Assembly: GCA_019454045.1 (NCBI GenBank)
Contig: SKCR01031795.1
Span: 1 to 64,000, forward strand
DNA from: Zanthoxylum bungeanum
Taxonomy: Eukaryota; Streptophyta; Magnoliopsida; Sapindales; Rutaceae
Length of the DNA: 64,000 nt
Direction of reading: 5' to 3'
Shown here one piece after another: positions 33,501-44,146 of the stretch. The notes beneath the pieces were generated by a model. It did no database searches and was not told the DNA's origin. It saw only the letters and a list, made by a program, of their open reading frames with translations. The position numbers were made by a program, and so were the translations under genes. Position 1 is the stretch's first letter; each line of letters begins with the position of its first letter.

Positions 33501-34187
33501 AAGGGACATAAGGAGGACATACAGGCGGGCAAGGCACCGGCCTCAGGTATGTTTGTTATTGAGATAAATATGACTACTTCAAGTCTTAATAAAAATTGGA
33601 TTTTTGATTCTGGCTGTGGTTCTCATATTTGTACTGATGTGCAGGATCTGCATGATAGCAGGAGACTGGCTTCGGGGGAGGTTGATCTACGAGTTGGAAA
33701 TGGAACTTCTGTTGCTGTTTTGGCCGTAGGCACTTTTGTTTTGGAACTGCCCTCGGGGCATGTACTTAAACTAAATGACTGTTATTTTGTTCCTAGTTTA
33801 ACTAGGAATATTATTTCTGTATCTTTGTTAACCCAAACAGGGTACACTTTTGTATTTAAAAACACCAGGTGTTATTTATATATGAATGATGCAGAAATTT
33901 GCAGTGCTGATGCAAATAATGGTCTTTATATTTTGAATATAAATGAATCTCCAAAATGTAAAATAACAAACAAAAGGCTCAAAATGAGTAATCCAAAAGA
34001 AGAAACTTATTTGTGGCATTGTCGTCTGGGACACATCAACAAGACTCGCATATCCACACTTTCGAAGAGTGGGTACTTGGACGGATTTGATCCAAATTCA
34101 TATGACGTCTGCGAATCTTGTTTATTAGGCAAAATGCCTAAATCACCTTTTAGTGGTAAAGGTGAACGCGCCACTGAACTGTGTTAG
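33501..34187 (+). pseudogene. Copia family 1 protease and GAG-pre-integrase
   Basis: One open stretch downstream of the knuckle. The protease active site appears as WIFDSGCGSHIC (DSG); VGNGTSVAVLAVGTF and CYFVPSLTRNIISV follow. The GAG-pre-integrase domain is LWHCRLGHINKTRI...CESCLLGKMPKSPFSGKGER. The frame ends at ATELC because of a frameshift before LALVHSDVCGPM, where integrase starts. This part of the polyprotein is otherwise complete. Confidence 0.85.
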
Positions 34188-34867
34188 CCCTCGTTCATAG
34201 TGACGTTTGTGGGCCCATGTCTAGCCAGGCTAGAGGTGGATATCGATACTTCGTAACCTTTACGGATGATGCATCACGTTATGGTTATGTGTATCTAATG
34301 ATGCACAAGTCGGAAACTTTTGAGAAATTCAAAGAGTTTCGACACGAAGTTGAAAAACAAACAGGCAAGAGTATTAAAACATTACGGTCGGACCGTGGTG
34401 GCGAATACTTAAGTAATGAGTTTCAAGATTACTTGAAAGAATATGGTATTCTTTCACAATGGACTCCTCCTGGAACACCACAATTAAATGGTGTGTCTGA
34501 ACGGAGAAACCGTACCTTGCTTGACATGGTAAGGTCGATGATGAGTCGCACTGAGCTACCTATATCCTTCTGGGGACATGCATTAGAAAGTGCAATTCTT
34601 ATTTTGAATAGGGTTCCGTCAAAGTCTGTTGAACAGACTCCGTATGAGATATGGACAGGAAAGAAACCAGGTTTCTCATTCCTGAAGATTTGGGGTTGCT
34701 GGGCATACGTCAAACGTTTGGAAGGTACCAAACTTGAACCCAAATCAGATAAATGCCTATTTGTTGGATATCCTAAGGAAACCAAAGGATATTACTTCTA
34801 TAACCCAAAAGAGAACAAAGTATTTGTTGTTGCTCTACATGCGTTTTCCTTGAGAAGGAATTCCTAA
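34181..34867 (+). pseudogene. Copia family 1 integrase core
   Basis: The catalytic triad is visible: HSDVCGPM, LRSDRGGEYLS and the downstream glutamate in NGVSERRNRTLLDM. PISFWGHALESAILILNRVPS and the WTGKKPGFSFLKIWGC segment follow. A frameshift at about 34835 breaks the end (VFVVALHAFSLRRNS). The linker to RT (34868-35151) is recoverable in the RT frame from about 34945 (QGLRRSERVR, PERYGF). Confidence 0.85.
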
Positions 34868-35151
34868 ATGCAGTGGTTTAGTGGGAGGAAAGTAGAACTC
34901 GATGAAAGTCGTAGTGATACTGTTCCTGGCATGAATCTAGAACGGAACATGAACAGTCCATCCAGGATGAGACTGAACCACAATCTTCAATTACACAAGG
35001 GCTACGTAGGTCGGAGAGAGTCAGGGTAATACCTGAGAGGTATGGATTCCTGATCTCACCTCATGTAGATATTAATCTTATTGAGGATACTGAACCGGCT
35101 ACGTATGAGGAAGCGATACAGGGTATCGAATCCACTTTATGGCAAGAGGCC

Positions 35152-36669
35152 ATGAAGGCCGAAATGGATTCCATGTATACCAACCAAGTTTGGACACTGG
35201 TTGATGCACCAGAAGGCGTAAAGCCTATTGGATGCAAATGGGTCTTCAAGAAGAAGACAGACATGGATGGCAACGTTCAAACGTACAAAGCTAGGCTTGT
35301 AGCGAAGGGGTATCGTCAACAACTTGGAGTTGATTATGACGAAACTTTCTCACCCGTTGCCATGATTAAATCCATTCGGATAATGCTTGCGATAGCTGCA
35401 TATTACGATTACGAAATATGGCAGATGGACGTTAAAACCGCTTTCCTTAACGGAAACCTGTTGGAGGATGTTTATATGCAACAACCTGACGGTTTTATCG
35501 CACCAAGACTTGCAAACAAGGTTTGTAAGTTAAATCGGTCCATTTATGGACTGAAGCAAGCATCGAGGTCATGGAACCAACGTTTTGATGAGGTCATAAA
35601 AGAATATGATTTCATTCAAAACGTAGATGATCCTTGTGTATATAAGAAGGTTAGTGGGAGTGCACTGACTTTTATTGTCCTTTATGTCGACGATGTATTG
35701 CTTATAGGCAATGACATTCCCATGTTAACGTCGGTGAAAGCTTGGCTTTCATTGAAATTCTCCATGAAAGATCTGGGAGAAGCAGCTTTTATTCTAGGAA
35801 TAAAGATCTACCGGGATAGATCTAGAAAGCTACTTGGACTCTCCCAGAGTACATATATTGATAAAGTGTTGAAGAGATTCAACATGGATCAGTCCAAGAA
35901 GGGACTGTTGCCAACATCACATGGCGTCTTTCTATCTAGGGACATGTGTCCTAAAACACAAGATGAGAGAGACAACATGAGTCGGACTCCGTTCGCCTCG
36001 GCAGTCGGATCGATCATGTATGCCATGATATGTACACGACCTGATGTGTCCTATGCTTTGAGCATGTGCAGTCGATATCAGGCCGATCCAGGACAGGATC
36101 ACTGGATGGCGGTTAAGAATATCCTTAGGTATCTTAAAAGAACTAAGGATGTTTTCTTAATCTATGGAGATGGAGAACTTGAGGTATCTGGGTATACCGA
36201 TGCAAGTTTCCAAACCGACAGAGACGACTTTAAGTCGCAAACCGGGTACATATTTTGCTTGAATAACGGAGCAGTGAGCTGGAAATCTTCCAAGCAAGAT
36301 ACTGTTGCCGATTCAACAACTGAAGCGGAGTACATTGCAGCAGCTGAAGCAGCAAAAGAGGCAGTTTGGATCCGTAAATTCCTAATTGGATTAGGAGTAG
36401 TTCCGTTAGCAGCTGAGCCCGTTCCATTGTATTGTGACAATAGCGGGGCTATAGCACAGGCTAAGGAACCAAGGTCTCATCAACGATCCAAACATGTTCT
36501 TCGACGATTCCATCTGATTCGAGAGATCATACATCGTGGCGATGTGAAGATCGAGAAGATCGCATCAGAGGATAATATTGCAGATCCGCTGACGAAGGCT
36601 ATTCCTCGGGAAAAGTTTGAGCGACATGTACATAGTTCAGGTATTAGATGCTTGAGTGACTGGCTATAG
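35152..36669 (+). CDS. Copia family 1 reverse transcriptase-RNase H, open frame of 505 codons
   Basis: The only long intact pol segment in the window. RT: VWTLVDAPEGVKPIGCKWVF, KARLVAKGYRQQ, DETFSPVAMIKSIR, QMDVKTAFLNG and the catalytic YVDD at 35683-35694 (residues 178-181), then MKDLGEAAFILGIKIYRDRS and GSIMYAMICTRPDVSYALS. RNase H: SGYTDASF, SWKSSKQDTVADSTTEAEYI, YCDNSGAIAQAKEPRSHQRS and KHVLRRFHLIREI. The Met at 35152 is internal to the polyprotein, since the frame is open upstream to about 34945. It ends TAG just before the polypurine tract. Not independently expressed in an intact element. Confidence 0.9.
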   Translation: MKAEMDSMYTNQVWTLVDAPEGVKPIGCKWVFKKKTDMDGNVQTYKARLVAKGYRQQLGVDYDETFSPVAMIKSIRIMLAIAAYYDYEIWQMDVKTAFLNGNLLEDVYMQQPDGFIAPRLANKVCKLNRSIYGLKQASRSWNQRFDEVIKEYDFIQNVDDPCVYKKVSGSALTFIVLYVDDVLLIGNDIPMLTSVKAWLSLKFSMKDLGEAAFILGIKIYRDRSRKLLGLSQSTYIDKVLKRFNMDQSKKGLLPTSHGVFLSRDMCPKTQDERDNMSRTPFASAVGSIMYAMICTRPDVSYALSMCSRYQADPGQDHWMAVKNILRYLKRTKDVFLIYGDGELEVSGYTDASFQTDRDDFKSQTGYIFCLNNGAVSWKSSKQDTVADSTTEAEYIAAAEAAKEAVWIRKFLIGLGVVPLAAEPVPLYCDNSGAIAQAKEPRSHQRSKHVLRRFHLIREIIHRGDVKIEKIASEDNIADPLTKAIPREKFERHVHSSGIRCLSDWL

Positions 36670-36672
36670 GCC

Positions 36673-36683
36673 AAGTGGGAGAT
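36673..36683 (+). other. Polypurine tract, copia family 1
   Basis: AAGTGGGAGAT immediately before the 3' LTR start TGTTAGACAG; standard copia plus-strand primer. Confidence 0.85.
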
Positions 36684-38641
36684 TGTTAGACAGTAATGAC
36701 CCATAGCGTCACTATTTTGTAAATGATATTGTATTATTGTACAAAATTAACTATGTAGTAATGAAATTGCCTTTTACCGTTTTGTAATTTATTTACTTTG
36801 ATATATAAATGGTAAAAGTCCCTATGATTAGTTCCGGATTGTGATGATATGAGACAGTATCAATCCATAAAGGTTTAATCATTAAATATCCCTAGTCGTA
36901 GTATTATCGAGATTGGACATCGATAATGCGGAATAGACTAGTACTGCACTTGTGCATGTTGTGAGGGCACAACGGCATAGTTCTCATATATTTAAGTATT
37001 GGATACTTATGCAAGTGCGGTAGGAGGTTGTGTTTTACCGATGGTACGGAAAACAGCTTCGCTCTGGATAGACCCCGCGGAGTCCCATTGGTAGTATGTC
37101 TGCGTGTCTATGGGAGTCCGCTTCAGGGTAGGTGCATATGATCTTAACCTGAGATTTGCATCGCTAGTACTTACGACAATCGGTAAAATTTAGGTTTGGT
37201 GGTCCAGGGCTTTAACGAGTTCTGTGTATACCTCTTCTGGGTTTATCGAGAATCGTAGTGTATGGATGTGATGTCAAGATGGAAGTATCACTTCAGACAT
37301 ATGGAGATGATGATCGCGAGGGATTCAGAACTAGTACTCTATAATGGTTGCAACCATCGGGATAATATGACTAGGTCAGGATTATCCGATTCAAAGAGAC
37401 TGGTTGCTTGACATCCGATATGTGTTTCGGACGGGGCAGACACTTATCCAGCCCCAGCCCTAGCATGTGATCATCCGATACTGGTTCGATATACACTATA
37501 CTACGGTATACTACGCCTGTTATAGATCTAATATTCCAGTAAGAATATTTCTAGAGAATTGGGTAGGCATGGCGTTTTGCTAGAAGCTAACCTTGTCTTG
37601 TAAATCGGTAAAAACGTAGTACTTGGTACGTACGTGTTCGGATAGTTCGACAACCGGATTTACTGCCAACATATCTAGAGGTCTCTTGGGTCGCTTCCCG
37701 AAGATTCACCGATGACGTATGATTCAAACTCGATTAATCTTGGATTAATTACGGAGAGACTTTATCTTGGATAAAGTACTGTATAAAGAGAGAGATCGAT
37801 TAATTTAGAATTAATCGTAAAATTATTATATTCGATATAATAAACGGAATTCGATTCCGACGCGAAATTGAAATTAGATTTTAATTCGGGCAAACGAATT
37901 AATTTAGAATTAATTCGTTAGCGACGTAAATAATAATTCGCTAGGCGCAATTATTTATTTAAATTCGATTTAATTAACGTCGCGACGTAAGCTCGATATT
38001 TCGGAAATATCGAACCCGAACGCGTGAGTGCACGTGGGCCCACTTTCATTTGGAAACGTGTGGGGCCCACATGACACTTGTCATTATTTGTATTTTTTAA
38101 TCAAGATGCAATGCATGAAGATAGTGTACAAAGCACTCAAAGATAATGCATGGAAATTGAGTGTTAGACACTCTAAGTGCTTGCATGGTTTGTGTTATAT
38201 TTATATTATTATTTAATATAATTATAACATAAATATAAATTGATTTTTGAGACAAAAAATCAATTACTTCTCTCCCTCTCTAATTACCGAAACTGTGACA
38301 GTTTCTTGGCTCTCCATTTTCAGGTTTTTGTTGCAAAAGCTTGAAGTATTTGTTTTGTTTGGACATAAAGAACACATCTTTGGCTAGCACCATCAAGGGA
38401 TCATACAAGGTGATATGGGAAACTCATCTTAGAGCTTGGAAGGATCAAATTCAAGCTTGGAGCTTCTCTTTCACTGCTTGGCCGAAATCTTCACTGCACA
38501 AAGGAGGATTTTGCTTCATCCATTGCATCCACATTTGGCTATTTGTGAGTATTGTTTCCGCCATTACTACTTCAATCTAATTTCATTCTTAATATATCTT
38601 GCTTGGTTTTTGATCTTGGGATGGTTATTAGATTTCCAACA
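36684..38641 (+). repeat. Copia family 1 3' LTR
   Basis: 1958 bp, TG...CA ends, nearly identical to the 5' LTR; small indels at about 37264, 37325 and 37964 are visible by eye. ORFs at 38341-38660 correspond to those at the end of the 5' LTR and are not genes. Confidence 0.9.
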
Positions 38642-39890
38642 CTTTCTCACAGAGTTTTGAGTGAGATAATGAAATTGCTTGTGAAGATTGCGAGAGCTTC
38701 TTCCATCGGAAATGAATTTTTACTTGCAAAAATTAAACACACATAATAAAACACACCATAAACACAATATATACCAATTGCAATGGGTTGCCTCCCTGCG
38801 AGCGCTAAGTTTAATAACATCTCAGCTAGACGTGACTCTCGAACGTGCTGGATCTGAAAATGTGACACTTTCTTTTTGTCGCTCAATGATTCTCCCCAGT
38901 ATGCTTGACACGCTGACTGTTACCTGAATTGTTGTTGGAATGGGGATTGTATATCTCACAACTCTGTATGGTAACACCTGAAGATCAACAATGGACCTGA
39001 CCACTTTGACTTCACAGCTTCCCGGAAAAATTTTACCGTGAATCTATAACAACAACACCTGCTCTCTGGCTCCAATTGTCTGCGCATTATTTTTATCATG
39101 TCATCTTTTTGTTCATTTCTTTGTACATTTGGCATTTTCCATAAGTTTGTAAGTGAATTCCTCCAATTCGTTGAGTTGGTGAAGTATCTCTTCCTACAGC
39201 TGTGGATCAAGACTCAACTTCTTTATGCCCAGTACGCCTTGTTCAAGCTCACTGGCAGATGCATCTTTTCATTTTTCCATTCACCATTTGATATGGGAAT
39301 ATACCAATAAGTGTCTGTAAGCTGTCTGGTAGGCCCATATGTGTCATCTAGTTTTTTTCAGACCATCATTCCTTGTTGATCCATGTTCTTTTCCAAGATT
39401 CTTTTGATCTCCCCCTTTTGAACTTCAACCTGTCCATTTGACTGTGTATAGTAAGCAGTGGCAACTTTATGAGTACTCTGTATTGGATAGGAGTACATCA
39501 AATTATCTGTTACAGAATATTTGCCAACATCGCGATGATTGGCCGAGGTGTTCCGAAGCGAGTGAAAATTATTTTTAGGAATTGATCACCAATTTTGAAT
39601 CGTTGGATGGCAGGCAATTACTTTACCAACACCATTTGGAGACGTAGTCTACAGCACTACTAAAGATTGGTCTGAACGATGGCACAAAGGGTCTCATTCT
39701 CTTGAAATATTTCATGTTCTCCAGCACATGTACATTGAAGAGAAAACAAGTAAGCATCTTTAAAAAGAGTGTGCCAAAACAAACCTGATTGAGGACTTTT
39801 GGCTGCAGTTTTGTTTCCACTGAAGTGTCCGTCATATGGTGATGAATGACAATGTTGAAGAACATTGTTGACCTCCTCCTGTGGAACACA
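38642..39890 (-). pseudogene. Athila integrase core and C-terminus, heavily decayed
   Basis: Minus-strand pieces include TVKFFREAVKSKWSGPLL (about 39000-39060), the GPY/F-type C-terminal part of gypsy integrase, and a NELEEF...LMENAK stretch around 39120-39210. The phrase LALAGRQP (38780-38810) corresponds to the GGGAGGCAACCCA motif commonly found just behind Athila-type integrase. The catalytic core between is too broken to show D-D-E. The sequence ends at the copia 1 insertion. Confidence 0.65.
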
Positions 39891-40193
39891 CTATCTCAAT
39901 AATTGATCAGCACAGTGTTTGAATAGGTACGGCTCATCCCAAACATAGTGCTTGACTTCTTTGAAGAACTTCTTTCGTTGCTGAGTTGTCCATTCCAACG
40001 CCCATTTTCCTAAGACTATGCAATTGACATAGTCAGCATACCAAGCAGCATCATTTTGTTTCATGGAAAACAATTGTTCATCTGGAAAAGTTTCTTTGAT
40101 TATCAGTTCTTTGCCATCTGTTTTTCCATTCTCTAGCCTCGACAAGTGATCTGCCACCTGGTTTTCTGTCCATTTCCTGTCTCTGATATCCAT
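39891..40193 (-). pseudogene. Athila RNase H end and integrase zinc-binding region
   Basis: The open frame starts after [18 protein letters not shown], the conserved end of the gypsy RNase H/connection region, and reads through FPDEQLFSM and AAWYADYVN to [18 protein letters not shown] stop follows, then a degraded HHCC region. Confidence 0.75.
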
Positions 40194-41408
40194 GTCAAAT
40201 TCTTGCAGAAGAAGTATCTAATGGATCAATCTGGGTTTGGCATCTTTCTTCGTGATCAAGTATTTAATTGCTGAATGATCTGTGTAGACCACCACTTTGG
40301 GACCCATCGGACACAACTACGAGCAACTCATTTTCAGTGGTTGTGTAGTTGAGTTGAGCTTCATTCAAAGTTCTACTGGAGTAGTAAATGGTGTGGAAAA
40401 TCTTTGCTTTGTGTTGTCCCAAAACTGTACCTACAGCAAAATCACTAGCGTCACACATCACCTCAAATGGAAGGTCCAGTCTGGTGCTACAATGATAGGA
40501 GCAGAAACCAGCTTCTGTTTTAGGATCTCAAAAGCTTCATGGCATTCTTTGGTGAAGTTGAAAGGCACATCCTTCTCGAGAAGATTGCACAGAGGTTTAG
40601 TAATCTTGGAAAAGTCTTTGATAAATCTCCTGTAAAAACCTGCTTGTCCGAGAAAACTCTGAATCCCTTTGACAAATGTTGGTGGAGGTAGTTTTTCAAT
40701 TGTTTCAATCTTTACTTTGTCTACCTCGATTCCCTTTTGTGAGATCCGATGTCCCAGGACGATGCCTTCCTGTACCATGAAGTGGCATTTCTCCCAGTTG
40801 AGTACCAGGTTGGTATATTCACATCTTTGTAATACGTGTTCCAGATTTTACAAAAAGTGGTCAAAAGAGTCTCCAAACACAGAGAAATCATCCATAAAAC
40901 CTTCATACTCTGTTCCAGCATATCTGAGAAAATGGCCATCATGCAACGTTGGAATGTGGCATGAGCATTACATAGTCCAAATAGCATCATGCGGAATGCA
41001 AAAGTACCATAGGGACATGTAAAAGTGGTTTTCTCCTAATCTTATGGGGCGATGGCAATCTGATTGTACCCCAAATATCAGTCCAGAAAATAATAGAACT
41101 CATGTCCCGCCAGTCTGTCTAGCATCTGATCAATGAATGGAAGCGGAAAATGGTCTTTCCTTGTTGCTTTGTTCAGTTTCCGTAGTCCATACAAACTCTC
41201 CATCCAGTCACAGTTCTTGTTGGAATCAGCTCGTTCTTTTCATTTGTGACTACATTTATTCCTCCTTTCTTTGGTACACACTGCATAGGACTCACCTAAG
41301 TGATGTCTGAGATGGGTTAAATGATGCCAGCATCCAACCATTTCATGATTTCTTTCTCACGACTTCCTTCATGATTGGATTGAGTCTCTGTTGATGTTTC
41401 ACTGTGGG
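40194..41408 (-). pseudogene. Athila reverse transcriptase and RNase H
   Basis: In order on the minus strand: NPIMKEVVRKEIMKWLDAG (about 41390-41330), PMQCVPKKGG, GWRVCMDYGN, the catalytic FMDDFSVFGDSFDHF (FMDD at 40887-40898), LGHRISQKGIEVDKVKIETI, SFLGQAGFYRRFIKDFSKIT, VAPDWTF, then RNase H MCDASDFAVGTVLGQHKAKI and YYSSRTLNEAQLNYTTTENE. The order and wording are those of the Athila lineage. Numerous frameshifts. Confidence 0.85.
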
Positions 41409-42400
41409 TTTTTACTCACCATTCATCATAATCTTGTGCATGCAAAATGATGGACTAATGCCTCGAATGTCTGCTATAGTCCAGCCAATGGCTTTCTTGT
41501 GTTCTCTTAACACTCTCATCAACTTTTCTTCATGCTCCAATGTTTGCGAAGAAGATATAATTACAGGTAATTCGGTAGAGTTTCCAAGAAAAGCATACCT
41601 GAGATGGCTCGGAAGTAACTTCAGCGCCAACTGCGGTGGTTCTTCAATTGAGGGCTTGATTCACTCATTCTTTGGGAGTTCCAGACTTTCAACTGGTGGT
41701 GTTGATTTGAACCGAAATGGTTTGTCAAGATAGTTAATACATTCCAGGATTTCAGCATCTAGCTCGCTGTCAGTCATGTTGGTGATGCAAGCTTCAAGTT
41801 TGTCTATGGATGGTGGTACTGCATCAATATCCTGGATGATACTATCAATAACATCAACTCTGAAGAATTCTTCCTCTTTTTCATCACTCGGGAATTCCAT
41901 GGCTTTGAAAACATTAAAGGTAACTTCTTGGTCCTGAACTTTCATGGTTAGTTCTCCTTTTTGTACATCAATAACAGTTCGACCTGTAGCCAAGAATGGT
42001 CTTCCAAGGATGATAGGTACATCTTTGTCTTCTTCCATGTCAAGGATAATGAAATCTGCTGGGAGAATGAGTTAGTCGACTTTGGCCAGTACATCTTCAA
42101 CAACACCTATTGGAAATGCGAGTGTTCTATCAGCAAGTTGCAGAGAAACTGAGGTAGGCTTTGCTTCTCCAATTTGCAGTTTCCTGTAAATAGAAAAATG
42201 CATCAAATTAACACTTGCACCTAAGTCACATAAAGCCTTACCGATATAATGTTCTCTAATGGTGGATGGGACAATGAAACTGCCAGGATCTTTCAACTTT
42301 GGAGGAAGCTTCCTCTGGATGATAGCGCTACATTCTTCTGTCAATGCCATTGTCTCGTAATCTCCCAATCTCCGTTTTCGGTGAAAGAATGACTTTCATG
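41409..42400 (-). pseudogene. Athila aspartic protease and linker
   Basis: The open frame 42368-42072 contains LPPKLKDPGSFIVPSTI and the active-site CDLGASVNLM (DLGAS at 42213-42227). After one stop (VD*LILPADF) the frame continues with DVPIILGRPFLATGRTVIDV (42038-41661) and an acidic linker. A further frame (41630-41412) holds LPSHLRYAFLG, the spacer typical between Athila protease and RT. Two stops in all. Confidence 0.85.
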
Positions 42401-42699
42401 AATTTGACATAGTTGGGCATTTCTTCCAAGGCTTCTGCGAATGGAATGTTGATATGCAGCTTTTTGAAAACCTACAAGAAACGAGCAAACTGTTTGTCCA
42501 AAATTTTTTTTCTGAAGATGCTGAGGAAAAGGTGGAAGTGGAGTGATTTGATATTTTTCCATTACTTCTTTTTCCTCCATCTGTTGCTCTAATTCTTTTG
42601 GAACTTCTTCAATTGTTGCCATGATTCCAACATCTTTGTTGATTTTAGTATCGCTTTTCAAGGTAATGGCTTGACATTGCTCCTTCCCTCGGTTCCTTG

Positions 42700-43990
42700 G
42701 ATTCGGTTCTGTGTTGCTGGGAAGATTTCCTAGCAGTCTGTAACTCTAAGCATTGGCCAGTTGTCTAATTTGATTTTTCAGTGCTTTAATAGAGGCATAT
42801 TAGCTCTGAAACATAGCATCATATTTTTTTAACTGAGTCAGCATTTCCGCTATTATTGGTTCATTTGCCTGCTCCTGGCCTTTGTTCTGTTGCTGTTAGA
42901 ATCCGGGTGGTGGATAGTTCTTTTGCCCTGAATTGCTGCTCCTTGAGAAATTAGGATGATCCATCCACCCTGGGATCTAGGTGTTGGAATATGGATTGTT
43001 CCCCTGTCTATTGAAATTGTTGACATAATTCACTGTCTTTTCTTGTTGGTTTGGTTCTGGTGCTCCTCCATATTGTGAACTTGTGGCTCCAACATTGCCT
43101 TGCATACCGAGAGTCTCCATGAATTTGTATATCCGATCTAGCTTGGCATTGACTGTTGTGTTGCTCCAACTTAATAAATTCCAGCAATTCGTTGGATCAT
43201 GCTACTTTCTGTTGGCCACAAGGAATTGTTGTTAGCCATTTCTTCGATTAAGTCCCATGCTTGATCTTCTTCTTTTGCCATCAAAGCTCCCACAGCAGTA
43301 GCATCAATTGTGGTTCTCATCAGTCCAGAAAGTCCATTATAGAAAGTTTGGACTTGAAGCCATTTTGGAATCTCATGGTGAGGACATTTCCGTAGCAAAT
43401 CTTTGTACCTTTCCCAAGCTTCGTAGAGAGTTTCTGAGTCTTGTTGTAGAAAGGATGTGATGTCATTCCTCATTTTCGCTGTTCTGGCTGGTGGAAAATA
43501 CTTTGCAAGGAATTTGGTGGCTAGAGTGTTCCAAGTTGTGATGGAACCTACTGGTAGTGAATGTAGCAAGGCTTTAGCCTCTGTCTTTCAAAGAATATGG
43601 GAAAATCCACAGTCTCATTGCTTCTTCAGCTCCTCGGTTGTAATTGAAAGTGCCACAAACTTCTAGGAAGTTTCTGATGTGAGCATTAGGGTCCTCAGTT
43701 GCATTCCCCCCAAACTAAACTGATTGCTGAATCATCTGAATGAATGTTTTGATATCACACGCATTTGCTGGTAAATGAGGAAGTACAATACAGGAAATGA
43801 AGTCGTCGACCACCGGAATGGTCCTGTCTCGAATGGGTATTGGTGGTGCAACTTCCAAAGGGTCAGGTTCCATGTTGACTAAAGCTTTTTGGCCTTCTCG
43901 CCTTTCCATTCTCAATTCTCTGATGGTTCTTTCAATTTCTGGGTCAAGCGGTCGGAGTTCAAAGCTTCAGGTTCGTCTCATGTGGTTTCT
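42700..43990 (-). pseudogene. Athila gag
   Basis: Minus-strand frames: RMERREGQKALVNMEPDPLE (43915 on), then a TAG where the family has glutamine before FGGNATEDPNAHIRNFLEVC, then (43569-43171) MLHSLPVGSITTW, FLAKYFPPARTAKMRNDITS, EAWERYKDLLRKCPHH and FYNGLSGLMRTTIDA. The wording is typical of Athila gag. No clear start codon; the region 43990-44086 is a short leader. Downstream to 42700 only low-complexity Q/P-rich remnants are seen. Confidence 0.8.
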
Positions 43991-44086
43991 GAGAACCTAA
44001 AACACAAGAAAAAAAACAATAAGTAAAAAGAAATTAGATACAAGTAAAGTATCTAATCTTAAAATTAATAGTGAAAGATAAATAAG

Positions 44087-44104
44087 TCCCCGACAACGGC
44101 GCCA
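44087..44104 (-). other. Athila primer-binding site
   Basis: The minus strand reads TGGCGCCGTTGTCGGGGA, six bases (AGTTTT) after the LTR end GGTCA. This site is characteristic of Athila-like gypsy elements and fixes the polarity and the 5' LTR boundary. Confidence 0.9.
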
Positions 44105-44110
44105 AAAACT

Positions 44111-44146
44111 TGACCGATGCGAAATCACACGCGTATAACGCAAGTT
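44111..44146 (-). repeat. Athila 5' LTR, primer-site end (36 bp before copia 2)
   Basis: TGACCGATGCGAAATCACAC and onward matches 9947-9980. Interrupted after CAAGTT by copia 2; it resumes at 63336. Confidence 0.85.

Larger units (their letters stand above)
28531..38641 (+). mobile_element. Copia family 1 element, complete, young but broken
   Basis: 5' LTR 28531-30484, primer-binding site 30486, long leader, gag from 32704, protease, integrase, RT-RNase H (36669 stop), polypurine tract, 3' LTR 36684-38641. Flanks are CTTTCC (28525-28530) and CTTTCT (38642-38647), an imperfect target-site duplication. The two LTRs differ at only scattered bases. Order gag-PR-INT-RT-RH makes it Ty1/copia; I do not assign a lineage. 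It is inserted into the Athila internal region in opposite orientation. Confidence 0.9.
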
